Shown here in pieces: positions 11,483-24,005 of a DNA stretch of 64,000 bases. Position 1 is the stretch's first letter, and every line of letters starts with the position of its first letter. Below the pieces are notes generated by a model. It was not told the origin of the DNA, did no database searches, and saw only the letters and a list, made by a program, of their open reading frames with translations. The stretch is taken from assembly GCF_046630445.1 (NCBI RefSeq), contig NC_092333.1:332765501-332829500 (forward strand), written 5' to 3'. A program made the position numbers and the translations under genes. The stretch comes from Rutidosis leptorrhynchoides (taxonomy: Eukaryota; Streptophyta; Magnoliopsida; Asterales; Asteraceae).

Positions 11483-13605
11483 TAACATGATGAAATGATA
11501 TTTAAGTATGTCATTATGTATATTAACAACAAACTATATACATAAAATAAGACTACTAACTTAAGGAATTCAAAACGATATCTATATGTAACGATTATCG
11601 TTGTAATAACGTCTTACTACTTATATATATCATATTAAGATATATTAACAAACTATGTTATCATGATAACATAATAATTTAACATCTCATTAGATATAAT
11701 AACCATGGGTTAATTATATTTAACGAGATCGTTAACTTCAAGGTTTCAAAACAACGCATGCATGTAACGACTAACGATGATTTAACGACTCCATTAAAAA
11801 GTATATATATGTAGTGTAATAAGATGTATTAATAAACTTTTGAAGGACTTCAAGACACATATCGAAATATTTGTACTTAACAAAATTGGTTACAATTGCA
11901 TTCTCATACATTTTCATCAAGAATTCTACTCGTATTCGTTCGGTATTCGTACTCGTATAATACCCAGCTTCTAGATGTATATACTATTGGTATATACACT
12001 CAATGATCAGCTTCTTAGAAGCCTTAATGAGTCATCAAATATGTGGGAACCATCATTTGGTAACTAGCATGAATGATTACACTAAAAATCAAACTAATGG
12101 AGCCTATATACACATGCATATTCACGTGAACATCAACCATAACAAACACTTTCATTTTGCAACTTCCATGCATCAAACACATCTCTCTAAAGTTCTCTCT
12201 TGATGTTCTAAGTGTTATTCATCATCTTCATCAAAATATACATCAATCTAGCTCAAAAATCCCAACATAAATCAACCTACAAAATAACTACTCAAGAACA
12301 CTTCAATAACACTTTCAAGTTTGCAAGATTACTTCCAAGCTTTCAAATCCATTTCAAGTAATAATCTAAGATCAAGAAACCTTTGTTATTTGTAGTAGGT
12401 TATCTTTCTTATTCAAGGTAATATTCATATTCAAACTTTGATTCGATTTCTATAACTATAACTATTTTAATTCGAGTAGTAATCTTACTTGAAATTGTTT
12501 TCGTGTCATGATTCTACTTCAAGAACTTCCAAGCCATCAAAGATCCATTCAAGCTCAAGATTATTTCTTGTCATTTACAGTAGGTTTACCTACTATACTT
12601 GAGGTAGTAATGATGTTCATAACATCGTTCGATTCATAATTATATAACTATCTTATTCGAAGAATATAACTTGTAATCACTAGAACATAGTTTAGTTAAT
12701 TCTAAACTTGCTCGTAAACAAAGTTAATCCTTCTAACTTGACTCTTAAAAACAACCTAACATATGTTTTATATCTATATGATATGCTAACTTAATGATTT
12801 AAAACTTGGAAACATGAAGAACACCGTAAAACCGGACATACGCCGTTGTAGTAAAACCGGGGGCTGTTTTGGGTTGGAAAAATAAAAACTATCTTAATCT
12901 TTGAATTTAAAGTTTATTTTATAGAAAAATGATATTTCATATATACATGATACTGTATCCAAAAATCATAGTTTAACACAAACTAAAAGTATGTTTTTCA
13001 AAATGGTCATCAAGATGTCGTTCTTTCGACGAAAATGACTATCTCTTTCAGAAATGACTTGTAACCTGTAAATCTGACTATAAACCTAAACTTTTTCTTT
13101 TTAGATTATTAAATTTTGGTTCGATACGAAACCATAGCCATTTGATTAACTTAAATCGGATTTGTAATGAAGAAATTATGGGTAAAATAAAATTGGTTAG
13201 AATTACTAGTTTTAGCTACGAAAATTTTTATAACAAAACAATACTAACCATATCCTAGCTAACTTATCCTACATGTATTTATACATGTCTTGATCCCTTA
13301 TTAGTAGAAATATAAATTATAATAGTCGGGGTTAATTCTACGACAATATATTATAGTCTTAATAAAAAAATCGTAAGACACTATATGTATATATATGACT
13401 TGATATCCATAGACACGTATACAATGTTTTGACATATCATGTTAACATCATCTATATATATTATTTTGAATAACCCATAAGACACTATATGCGGTAATGT
13501 TCGAGTTAGCATATAATGGGTCGAGGTTGATTCTAAAATAATATATATACCATGTGTTGTGATCGAGTCTGAGACATGTATACAATGGGTCGTGGGGTGA
13601 TTCAG

Positions 13606-13607
<2 letters not shown>

Positions 13608-13661
<54 letters not shown>

Positions 13662-13712
13662 GTGTCTTAATTATATTAAGACAATATATAATAGTGTTAG
13701 TTAATTCTAACA

Positions 13713-13801
<89 letters not shown>
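13608..13801. repeat. Two (AT)n microsatellites
   Basis: Two AT runs (13612-13658 and 13713-13801) separated by unique LTR sequence; expansions private to this LTR copy. Confidence 0.95.
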
Positions 13802-13808
<7 letters not shown>

Positions 13809-14843
13809 ATTGTGGACTACTAATTGTGGACTACTAACGTTAGACTGCTAACTTGACAACTTAATACGTTAAAATGTAAATAAAAATTGATACGAATATA
13901 TTTCTATCATACTTTGATATATATGTATATATTTGTTATAGGTTCGTGAATCGACCCATGGCCAAGTCTTAGTTCCGACGAAGTAAAAATCTGTGAAAGT
14001 GAGTTATAGTCCCATTTTTACTATCGAATATTTTCGGGATGAGAATACATGCAGTTTTATAAATGTTTTACAAAATAGGCACAAGTACTTGAAACTACAT
14101 TTGAAACTACATTCTATGGTTGGATTATTATACCGGATATCACCCTTTTTAGCTTGGTAGCCTAAGAATTGGTGTTTATTATAATTGCCACCAATTGACG
14201 CGAATCCTAAAGATAGATCTATTGGGCCTAACAAACCCCATCCGGGTTACGGATGCTTTAGTACTTCGATTTATCATATCTGATGAGAGTCCCGGAATGA
14301 TGGGAAATTCAAGATGAATTTTGTTAATGTCGGTTACCAGGTGTTCATCACATGAATGATTTTTATACGCTTGTGAGTGTATGGTTATTTATAATATTTG
14401 AAATCTTGTGGCCTATTATTATTATCACAATTTATGATATAGGTTAAACCTATAACTCACCAACATTTTTGTTGACGTTTTAAGTATGTTTATTCTCAGG
14501 TGATTATTAAGAGCTTCTGCTGTTACATGCTAATTAAAGACAAGATGTAGAGTTAGCATGCTTGTTTAATATTGTTTAAAAACTGCATTCGAGAACTTAT
14601 TATGATGTAACATATTATTATTGTAAACCATCATGTAATGGTCGTGTGTAAACGTTATATTTCAGATTATCATTACTTGATAATCTATGTTATGTCTTCT
14701 AAACCTTTGTCGATAAAATAAAGATTATGGTGTGTTTTAAAAACGAATGCAGTCTTTGAAAAACATCTCATCTAGAGGTCAAAACCTCACAATGAAACCA
14801 ATTAATATGCAACGTATATAATCGATATGAACGGGACATTTTA

Positions 14844-16326
14844 ACTCCATCTAGCACCTACAAAAGAAACCCAACATCCTGTACAAGTACTATATGCATT
14901 AAGTGTGTGGGATTTGGTCTTATTGAGTGAAAGTGACATAACATTCCAAGAGTGGTAAACCCAACATTCTTGGAGAAGTGTCCTGATTGATATTTTAGGC
15001 AATCTCAATTTGGTCAAGACTTAGTTATTAGTTAGCCACATTAATGCATTTGGTTCAATTCTAAAGACTAGTCAATATGTCATTAACTTCCTAGTTTCAA
15101 TTAATCACAAGTCATATTCATTTTAAGATTAAATAGAGATTAACTGAATGATGTCTTTCTAAAATAATCATTAAGTGTGTAAAGACATTAATGTTAAGTC
15201 TTACTTGGATAAGTAATCACAACTTGTTACTTAGACAAGACCAAATAGACAATTGACCATTATTCCTTTGTGAAACTTTTTACACTTAATTTATTGGAGT
15301 AAACTAGTTACTTAAATCCTAGTATTCTAACTAGTAGCACATAGCAAGCATGTAAATCAAGTTGGCAAATTAATGAGTATTAAACATATTAGCAAGTAGC
15401 AAGTAATACTCACACATAGCAAGAGATAATTATTCTAAAATCAATCATATAGATATTTACACAACATTATAGTTTAAGCTTTTAGTAAGCTTACTTGCAA
15501 TATAACATATTGCATTATTAATGTGTAAGCACACATTAATGTCCAACACATGCACAAGGGAAGAGCAATATCTACATGGGACTTGGTGACCATCCTAAAT
15601 ATATCTAAGTGTATTCTAGGATTACAAGTCTTTACTAGTTACACTTGAAAGCATTGTTCTTCATTTAGCCTTAATTAATCACTAAGTCATCTTTGATTGT
15701 AATTAATGTTCTAGTGACATTAGTTTAAGTGTGTTGGTACTTGGTGATCATACAAAGGATATCTAGATAAGTTTTAAGATCACAAGTTGTTGATTAACAC
15801 TTATGTGTTATGCCTAATCTTGGTTAATTTGTCATTAAGATGTAATTAAGCGTAATTAACCAAGATTAGTATTTTTATGACCAAGACTCAATTGAGTATG
15901 GAAAGGACATCTATTCTAAGCGTATTGAAAAAGGTTTCATGAATTATAGATGTCGGGAACTAGTCAAACTAAATTTGGTCAAAAATGGTGACTAGAAAAC
16001 TGCGGTCGCACTGCGGTTGACCGTGGTGGCGACCGTGTAACTTGTTTTCACAAAAATGCGTTGCAATCCAGTCTGGACTTCTACGGCTGGGTATGCGGTC
16101 GACCGTACGTTGACCATGTATTTTGCTGACCTTTATTTTCATTCTTTAAGTTTTGTTTGACTTGGTCATTTGCAAAATCAAGTATGGATTAGTGACCTTG
16201 CATGTTTTATGTTAAGATGCCGATCATCACTTATGCATATGTATGTGTCATCATCAAAACGTATTCTTTGGTTAAGCATCATACTTAGCTTTGTCGTTTA
16301 GTCCATTAACCAACATTCAACCAACA
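14844..16326 (-). mobile_element. SIRE-like Copia 3' LTR, truncated
   Basis: On the minus strand an LTR-like start TGTTGG (plus 16321-16326, CCAACA) follows a purine tract. No matching TGTTGG end is seen near 14844, so the LTR appears cut by the Tekay insertion to its left. The body has no ORF. It includes a GC-richer patch with repeated GCGGTCGACCGT-like words at 15998-16110. Assigned to Copia/SIRE from the purine tract and LTR termini only; the inner end is firmer than the outer. Confidence 0.55.
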
Positions 16327-16340
16327 TTTTCCCCCTTTTT
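16327..16340 (-). other. Polypurine tract of Copia element
   Basis: On the minus strand AAAAAGGGGGAAAA directly precedes the LTR start TGTTGG and follows GTCATCATC. This arrangement is typical of SIRE/Maximus-type plant Copia elements. Further purine-rich words (AGGGGGAGC) lie at 16448-16495. Confidence 0.7.
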
Positions 16341-16757
16341 GATGATGACAAACATACAAGTGATGAGGGACATTTTGCTATAAATACTCAAGTGTTAACA
16401 ATCACTTGTCTCCATATTTCTCTCCCTTTTATCGAAGCAAAAAGGTTAGCTCCCCCTAGAACTATGCTCGCCCTTAGAGAAAGCTCCCCCTTAAATTGTG
16501 CACGTTGGAAAATATTTATTAAAACATAACAAGCACACATTTTATTGATAGGAAACAATAAACATAGTTATGCATATATGAAAATATGCGTGGAAAATAC
16601 AACAAAGAGCTCACAAATTCATGGTATAGGTAGGCATTCTTCAAATTTCCTTGGCCTATTTCTTGCAGTGAACGTAGTAATGAGTGTCTCTTATAATTCC
16701 TTCAAGTTTGTTCAGATGTCGTCCGATTTTCAGAACATTCTCGTGAATGACGCTGCT
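16341..16757 (-). other. Non-coding 3' internal region of Copia remnant
   Basis: Between the ORF stop at 16758 and the purine tract I see no coding frame, only AGGGGGAGC-like purine words (16448-16495) characteristic of these elements. Confidence 0.5.
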
Positions 16758-17507
16758 TTATCCCGTGGTTGAAAGGAGGCTGAAGTTTGGAGGATTATCA
16801 AGAGAAGGTTCAACGAATGGTCTAGTTGATGCTCTAAATATTGGGTATGATGGAACTTGAGCAGTATAGTGATGGGTAGTTGTTAATTTGAGGTGAGCAA
16901 ATAGTTTAGTTAAATGAAGACCATAAGGTAGTTTCAAGTTGGGTTCTTGAGCTGCCTGTTGCATTCTTGATGTCATAAGATATGCAATGTTTACCTTAAG
17001 TGAGTGTATGAGACACCACATAAGAGTAACCTCATTTGCATTCATTCTCCAGAGTATTTCACCTTTTCCATATACATTTATGGAGATGATCTGTTGCCAT
17101 AGATCATATGTTGAAGCAAGGTGATGCAATAAGAAAACTTCCTTGTTAATGGACTCAAATTTGAGTGGTCCTTCACTCAGTGTTTCAAGAACACAGTCTT
17201 TTTCTAACCATTCTGGAAACTCATCAAATGAGTTTGGGTTGAGAAAAAATTTTATTCCGTTACTTGGAACATCCATGATGTTTCCAAAATTTTCAAGTGT
17301 CAAAGAATAGCTTTTGCCATAGAGAGTGAATGATATCTTCATATCATCATGGAATTGGAAATTTGAATAGAACTCATTCACATGGAGAGGATATAGAGGT
17401 CCTCGGAGATTGAGAAAGGTATTCCAATTCACACTAGAGAAGTTGGCAAGCGAATAGGTTAAAAGTTGGTGTGTTGACACTTCTCTTCCTTCTGCAATAG
17501 GTCTCAT
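16758..17507 (-). CDS. Uncharacterised retroelement-associated ORF (249 aa)
   Basis: An intact minus-strand frame; it stays open about 50 bases upstream of the chosen ATG. Near residues 35-75 it has G-P-L-Y-P-L-H-V-N-E-F-Y-S-N-F, which recalls the N-terminal region of a putative plant transposon protein family whose members carry an R/N-E-F-Y-A/S-N motif. No catalytic motif, signal peptide or membrane segment is visible. It lies upstream of the SIRE-like purine tract and 3' LTR on the same strand, so it may be the extra ORF or a leftover domain of that element. Family assignment is a resemblance, not a match I could test. Confidence 0.5.
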   Translation of the reverse strand: MRPIAEGREVSTHQLLTYSLANFSSVNWNTFLNLRGPLYPLHVNEFYSNFQFHDDMKISFTLYGKSYSLTLENFGNIMDVPSNGIKFFLNPNSFDEFPEWLEKDCVLETLSEGPLKFESINKEVFLLHHLASTYDLWQQIISINVYGKGEILWRMNANEVTLMWCLIHSLKVNIAYLMTSRMQQAAQEPNLKLPYGLHLTKLFAHLKLTTTHHYTAQVPSYPIFRASTRPFVEPSLDNPPNFSLLSTTG

Positions 17508-17734
17508 GACTTGGTTGAAAGTGATGGATTTTGAGGGATTGTGATAATGGGTATGAGTTTAGTTGAATGCACTAGTTTTTATAAAGGCTTACTAGGTACA
17601 ACTTTACTTCATTGAATACTCACAAGTGGGGTAGGTTAGATGAATAAAGTCTTTTGATTAACATGTAAATTCTCATTTAAGAGAAGTTATTGAGCAGAAT
17701 AAGATAAAACAGTTTGTCAATCTATTTACGGCTT
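17508..17734. other. Spacer left of element B1
   Basis: No coding frame beyond a short upstream extension of the 249-codon ORF. The last five bases before the B1 LTR (GGCTT, 17730-17734) would be its target duplication; the matching copy would be beyond the window. Confidence 0.4.
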
Positions 17735-18046
17735 TGATATTGGCTAAAAAGTCATGTTTTTACCCCCGATATTGAGTCCCAAAAAGCATAAAGTTCAAAA
17801 CTTTTTGGACAAAATAATCGCTTTTTCAGTTAAATTTGTAGATAATGTAATTACGAAGACGATGCAAAAAGAATCAAGAGAAATGGAGCTAAAACGAAGA
17901 TTCTAGAGAGAAAATGGTGAAAGACAAGAAATCAAGTTACGATCCAGGAAAATCAGCTGACCAGGCAAGCCAAACAGCCTACCAAATGGCCTGCCAAACG
18001 GCTTGCCTGGCTCACAAACGACCTGCCAAACGACCAGGGCAAACGG

Positions 18047-21000
18047 TGTAGTGACCCAAACTTTTCCATGTTTATATATATTAAATGAAATTGTTATTTA
18101 CATAATTAAGTGTTTCCAACATGTTAAGAAATCAAACTTGTTAAGACTTGATAAATTTAAATAGGTTTCATATAGACAATTGACTACCCAAGTTGACCGG
18201 TGATTTACGAACGTTAAAACTTGTAAAAACTATATGATGACATATATATGATTATATATATAGTTAACATGATATTATGATAAGTAAGTATCTCATTAGG
18301 TATTTTAACAATGAGTTATATACATAAAATTGAGTTTATTGAATTAAGAAACCCGAAACGATATATATAACGATTATCGTTCTAACAATGTCTTACTAAA
18401 TACATATGAATCATATTAAGATATTGATACACTATGTTTAATCATGATAAATGATAAGTAAACATGTCATTAAGTGTATTAACAATGAACTACATATGTA
18501 AAAATAAGACTACTAACTTAATGATTTCAAAACGAGACATATATGTAACGATTATCATTGTAACAACATTTAACTGTATATATATCATACTAAGATATAT
18601 TAATATATCATAATATCATGATAATGTAATAATTTAACATCTCTTTATATATAATAAACAGTAGGTTAACAACATTTAACAAGATCGTTAACCTAAAGGT
18701 TTCAAAACAACATTTACATGTAACGACTAACGATGACTTAACGACTCAGTTAAAATGTATATACATGTAGTGTTTTAATATGTATTCATACAGTTTTGAA
18801 AGACTTCAAGACACTTATCAAAATACTTCTACTTAACAAAAATGCTTACAATTACATCCTCTTTCAGTTTCATCAACAATTCTACTCGTATGCACCCGTA
18901 TTCATACTCGTACAATACACAGCTTTTAGATGTATGTACTATTGGTATATACACTCCAATTATCAGCTCTTAGCAGCCCATGTGAGTTACCTAACACATG
19001 TGGAAACCATCATTTGGCAACTAGCATGAAATATCTCATAAAATTACAAAAATATTAGTAATCATTCATGACTTATTTACATGTAAACAAAATTACACAT
19101 CCTTTATATATAATCCATATACCAACGACCAAAAACACCAACAAACACTTTCATTCTTCAATTTTCTTCATCTAATTGATCTCTCTCAAGTTCAATCTTC
19201 AAGTTCTAAGTGTTCTTCATAAATTCTATAAGTTCTAGTTTCATAAAATCAAGAATACTTCCAAGTTTGCTAGCTTACTTCCAATCTTGTAAAGTGATCA
19301 TCCAACCTCACGAAATCTTTCTTATTTACAGTAAGATATCTTTCTAATACAAGGTAATACTCATATTCAAACTTTGATTCAATTTTTATAACTATAACAA
19401 TCTTATTTCGAATGGAAATCTTACTTGAACTTGTTTTCGTGTCATGATTCTGCTTCAAGAACTTTGAAGCCATCCAAAGATCCTTTAAAGCTCAAGTTAT
19501 TTTTTCATCATTTCTAGTAGGTTTACCTAATAAAATTGAGGTATTAATGATGTTCATAACATCATTCGATTCATATATATAAAACTACCTTATTCGAAGG
19601 TTTAAACTTGTAATCACTAGAACATAGTTTAGTTAATTCTAAACTTGTTCGCAAACAAAAGTTAATCCTTCTAACTTGACTTTTAAAATCTACTAAACAC
19701 ATGTTCTATATCTATATGATATTCTAACTTAATGATTTAAAACCTGAAAACAAGAAAAAACACCGTAAAACTGGATATACGCCGTCGTAGTAACACCGCG
19801 GGCTGTTTTGGGTTTGATAATTAAAAAATATGATAAGCTTTGATTTAAAAGTTGTTCTTCTGGGAAAATGATTTTTCTTCCGAACATGAAACTATATCCA
19901 AAAATCATGGTTAAACTTAAAGTGGAAGTATGTTTTTCAAAATGGTCATCAAGACGTCGTTCTTTCGACTGAAATGACTACCTCTTACAAAAATGACTTG
20001 TAACTTATATTTCAGACTATAAACCTATAATTTTTCTGTTTATATTCATAAAATAGAGTTCAATATGAAACCATATCAATTTGATTCACTCAAAACAGAT
20101 TTAAAACGAAGAAGTTATGGGTAAAACAAGATTGGATATTTTTTGATTGTTGTAGCTACGGGAAATATTATAACAATTCTATACAAATCATATCCTAGGT
20201 AACTTATATTGTATTATACATGTATTCTAATATATTATGTAATCTTGGGATACCATAGACACGTATGCAAATGTTTTGACATATCATATCGACCCATGTA
20301 TATATATTATTTGGAACAACCATAGACACTCTATATGCAGTAATGTTTGAGTTAGCTATACAGGGTTGAGGTTGATTCCAAAAATATATATACTTTGAGT
20401 TTTGATCTAGCCTGAGACGTGTATACTCTGGGTCGTGGATTGATTCAAGATAATATATATCAATTTATTTCTGTACATCTAACTATGGACAACTAGTTGT
20501 TGGTTACTAACGAGGACAGCTGACTTAATAAACTTAAAACATCAAATTGTATTAAAAATATTGTAAATATATTTTGAACATACTTTGATATATATATGTA
20601 TATATTTGTTATAGGTTCATGAATCGACTAGTGGCCAAGTCTTACTCCCGACGAAGTAAAAATCTGTGAAAGTGAGTTATAGTCCCACTTTTAAAATATA
20701 ATATTTTGGGATGAGAATACATGCAGTTTTATAAATGTTTTACGAAATAGACACAAGTAAATGAAACTACATTATATGGGTGAATGATCGAAGCCGAATA
20801 TGACCCCTTTTGCTTGGTAGCCTAAGAATTAGTAAACCGATCTACTAATTGACGCGAATCCTAAAGATAGATCTATTGGGCCTAACAAACCCCATCCAAA
20901 GTACCGAATGCTTTAGTACTACGAATTCATTTTTATCATGTCCGAAGGATTTCCTGGAATGATAGGGGATATTCTTATATGCATCTTGTTAATGTCGGTT

Positions 21001-21502
21001 ACCAGGTGTTCACCATATGAATGATTTTTTATCTCTATGTATGGGATGTATATTGAAATATGAAATCTTGTGGTCTATTATTATGATTTGATAATATATA
21101 GGTTAAACCTATAACTCACCAACATTTTTGTTGACGTTTTAAGCATGTTTATTCTCAGGTGATTATTAAGAGCTTCCGCTGTTTCATACTAAAATAAGGA
21201 CAAGATTTAGAGTCCATGCTTTTATGATATTATGTAAAAACTGCATTCAAGAAACTTATTTTTGATGTAATATATTCTTATTGTAAACCATTATGTAATG
21301 GTCGTGTGTAAACGGTATATTTTAGATTATCATTATTTGATAATCTACGTAATGCTTTTTAAACCTTTATAGATAAAATAAAGGTTATTGTTGTTTTAAA
21401 AATGAATGCAGTCTTTGAAAAACGTCTCATATAGAGGTCAAAACCTCGCAACGAAATCAATTAATATGGAATGTTTTTAATCAATATGAACGGAACATTT
21501 CA
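18047..21502 (+). mobile_element. Tekay solo LTR with target duplication AACGG
   Basis: A complete LTR, TGTAGTGACCC to GGAACATTTCA, flanked by AACGG at 18042-18046 and 21503-21507. No internal sequence is present, so it is the product of LTR-LTR recombination. It is inserted in the GC-rich block of the B1 LTR, about 80 bases upstream of its TATA box once removed. Confidence 0.95.
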
Positions 21503-21590
21503 AACGGCCCCTGCAAACAGGATGGTCTGGCAAACGGGCCCTGCAAACCGCCTGCCAGCCGTTTGCACGGAAAATCCAAGTCTATTTAAA
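21503..21590 (+). promoter_or_regulatory. B1 LTR core promoter: AACGG array and TATA
   Basis: Right half of the GC-rich array, with AACGG words and the inverted GCCGTTT at 21558-21565, followed by TATTTAAA at 21583-21590. AACGG is the core of the MSA element bound by three-repeat MYB proteins in G2/M; the flanks do not fully match that consensus. Function is inferred. Confidence 0.45.
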
Positions 21591-22933
21591 GGCTTTTTGT
21601 CATCCAATTTCAACACACCTCTCCTCACTCTCTCACTACAATATACTTTCTCTCACTAGAGCTTTCAAGGCCTTCTCACCTTCGAGCGGGAAATTAAGTA
21701 CCCGGAGGTGAACGCCAAAGATTGTAATAGGAGTGGTCTAGAGGTTGTCAGCACTTGTAATGGTCCAGATCTCGTCTGTAAATGGTGAACGCTTTCCTTA
21801 ATTTAATGAAGTTATCTTGTTATCTTAAGTTGCTTTCATCTTGCATGCTTATCTATCTGTTACAAATGTTTTTTATATGTTGAATACTTTATCTGAAACT
21901 TATCCTATTGTTATGCTGAAACCCTGATGGTTTAGAAGTTTAATTTACGGATCACCCTTTTCGCTTATTCACGTGGCTATAACCTAGTATTAGGACCTGA
22001 TCAACCCTAGGATACAAGGTAAGTAGTTATGTGTGCTTAACATCACAATAGGGATATAGTACCTACGTACGAATAACCATTTATTCGTCAAAGAAGAGCT
22101 GCCCATTTAGGTTGTGATTAGAGTAGGAAACATAGAGTTCAGTGAACACTAGCTTGCTCAAAAGCATGATTAGCGTCAGAAGCAACGTTCTTGAGATGTT
22201 GTAAGATGATCCGGGGTTGAATAAGTGATCGCAAAGGAGAGACCTCTAATCCAATTAGCAGTACCTTAGAATTTCTAAGATTGCACGTCTGTTAATGTTA
22301 AGGCATAGCATAGTGTTAAGTGGTGGAATATTGCTTTAGTTAGACCAACTCGGATTAAGAAAGCTGAGACTTTCCTTTATGGGTATACCACTTTGTTAAT
22401 GTACCTAGGATTTTATCCATAAGGTCGTTTAAACCCTTTAAGGTTAGCGTTGGGAGTAGGGATATCTGTCTTAGCCAGAATCTTCAAGGCCTAAACTCTT
22501 AGTGACAAATCAGTTAGGTTCATAGCCCAGTTGATTGAGGTTTAGTGTTTATCCTAGGAAGTTGAACTCTTGTGATAATTCCCCATCAGAATTCTATTCT
22601 CCATACCTATCTATCTTTATCTTTATAAGTTAAATTACTGTTTTTATTTAGTTAATCTTAATCTATCACCTCTTTTCACTAGGGTTAACTATATAGGCAC
22701 TTTTGTCCCACGTTACTGAGCAAACATACAAAAATACGAACCTGAGTTATATTTGCCACTTACTCGTTAAAAGGAAGACAAGTAGGTGAGTTATAGCTAG
22801 GAAACCCCAGCTAAATATAAATGATAAAACCCTTACTCTCTTTTGGTAGCTGATTCTGACGTGTTGCGACCTAACAACACCGCACAAATAAAACCGTCCG
22901 TTTTGGCCGTATCATAAGAAGAAGTAAATTTTT

Positions 22934-22951
22934 TGGCGCCGCTGCCGGGGA
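22934..22951 (+). promoter_or_regulatory. Primer-binding site for tRNA-Asp (B1)
   Basis: Identical to the 18-base site of the first Athila-type element, one mismatch from the tRNA-Asp 3' end, 19 bases downstream of the LTR end at 22914. Confidence 0.92.
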
Positions 22952-23220
22952 CTTATTTTCTGTTTGATAAGGTAATCGTTAACTCTGTCAAAATATCTTA
23001 GACTCTTGAGTGGTGTCTAAGAAAGACAATTATACACGGACTTGGTTGTTGGATTTTCCGAACAGTCTCCAATTATATTGGAACCAAAAGGATCCTGCCT
23101 CTCCGTTGTCGGCCTGACCACTTGTTTCAAAGATAAATTGACAAGAAACACACATGCTTAGCAAACAGGGATTCCAGTATAGTAAACCATTTTCAAAACT
23201 ATAAAAATAAAATATTAATT
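22952..23220 (+). other. B1 leader with conserved hairpin
   Basis: Leader closely matching 57885-58010 of B2 across about 120 bases. It contains the inverted repeat TCCAAT-TAT-ATTGGA at 23068-23082, also present with compensating changes in the first Athila-type element. No ORF. Confidence 0.7.
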
Positions 23221-23740
23221 ATGGTATTAAATTCTGTAGATTCCAGTTCAAATTTAACCGACTACAAAGAAAGTGCGAAAGGCAGTTGCTCTCCCACAAC
23301 TTCAGAAACCGGCGAAGTTTTTCTTTATAAAACCAAAACAAATCTAAACCCTGATGAATCTCATCAAGAATTAGTTCTTGATCCTTGTAGTCCAAGAAGC
23401 CGGATAATTTCATCTGACTTAGAGATTTCATTCCTTTTGGACGAGTTTTACTCAAATGAACCAGGATTCAACCCTCTTCACGATCCAAAAGGGAGGCTCG
23501 AACTTAACGAACTCCTGATTATGGAAGATGAAATATGGGAAGAATATCCAACTATTTTCAATTATCCAGACTTGTTTGAATTTAATCCCAAAGAGAAACG
23601 ACACACTGATAAAACAAAAGCTCCGTTAAGTGGAAATCTGTTAAATCTTAGTAAAAGGTTAGACGTCTATAGAGAATTCATTAGGCACCTCTATTCCTCA
23701 TACTTTCCGTTCTCAACATTTCAAATCAATCTGTTAAAAG
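23221..23740 (+). pseudogene. Unknown B1 ORF, 5' part
   Basis: Starts at ATG 23221, 270 bases after the primer site, where gag would be expected. The 173 codons up to the element A insertion are acidic and hydrophilic and resemble neither the gag of the first Athila-type element nor that of B2. The frame continues beyond element A at 55053 once one AAAAG copy is discounted, giving roughly 430 codons in all. I do not recognise the protein. It could be an extra ORF of a non-autonomous Athila derivative, or a captured host sequence. Confidence 0.6.
23736..23740 (+). repeat. Target duplication of element A (left)
   Basis: AAAAG directly before the LTR start TGTGACGACC at 23741; matching AAAAG at 55053-55057. 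Confidence 0.65.
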
Positions 23741-23910
23741 TGTGACGACCCGAAAATTTCCGACCAAATTTAAACTTTATTCTAATGTGATTTCGATACG
23801 ATAAGCAAAGTCTATAATATTGAGTCTCGAAAATTTTGGAACTATGTTCATGTATTCATTTACCTCCGACCAGTTTCGACGATTCACGAACAATTAATTG
23901 TAAATAGATA

Positions 23911-23917
<7 letters not shown>

Positions 23918-24001
<84 letters not shown>
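23918..24001. repeat. (GT)n(TA)n microsatellite
   Basis: A compound repeat, TG then TA, present in this LTR and reduced to about ten TA units at 34452-34470 in the 3' LTR. Confidence 0.95.

Positions 24002-24005
<4 letters not shown>

Larger units (their letters stand above)
11179..14843 (+). mobile_element. Tekay-type 3' LTR (copy 1)
   Basis: Starts TGTCATAACCC and ends at about 14843 in GGGACATTTTA, where intact copies read GGGACATTTCA. It aligns along its length with the LTRs at 18047, 35316 and 48593. It is longer than they are because of AT microsatellite expansions at 11393-11480, 13612-13658 and 13713-13801. It is followed by the interrupted Copia LTR at 14844. Confidence 0.9.
17735..22914 (+). 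mobile_element. Athila-like B1 5' LTR, split by a solo LTR
   Basis: Starts TGATATTGG at 17735 and ends GGCCGTATCA at 22914, 19 bases before a tRNA-Asp primer site. Without the Tekay solo LTR (18047-21502) and its duplicated AACGG it is about 1.72 kb. It aligns with the LTR at 55838-57813. It carries a GC-rich AACGG-repeat block (17960-18046 plus 21503-21570) just before a TATA-like TATTTAAA at 21583-21590. Confidence 0.9.

Noticed and set aside
18796..19029. 77-codon ORF found in every Tekay LTR (also 36064 and 49341)
   Set aside because: It recurs because the LTRs recur. It shows no domain and the copy 1 LTR does not keep the frame.
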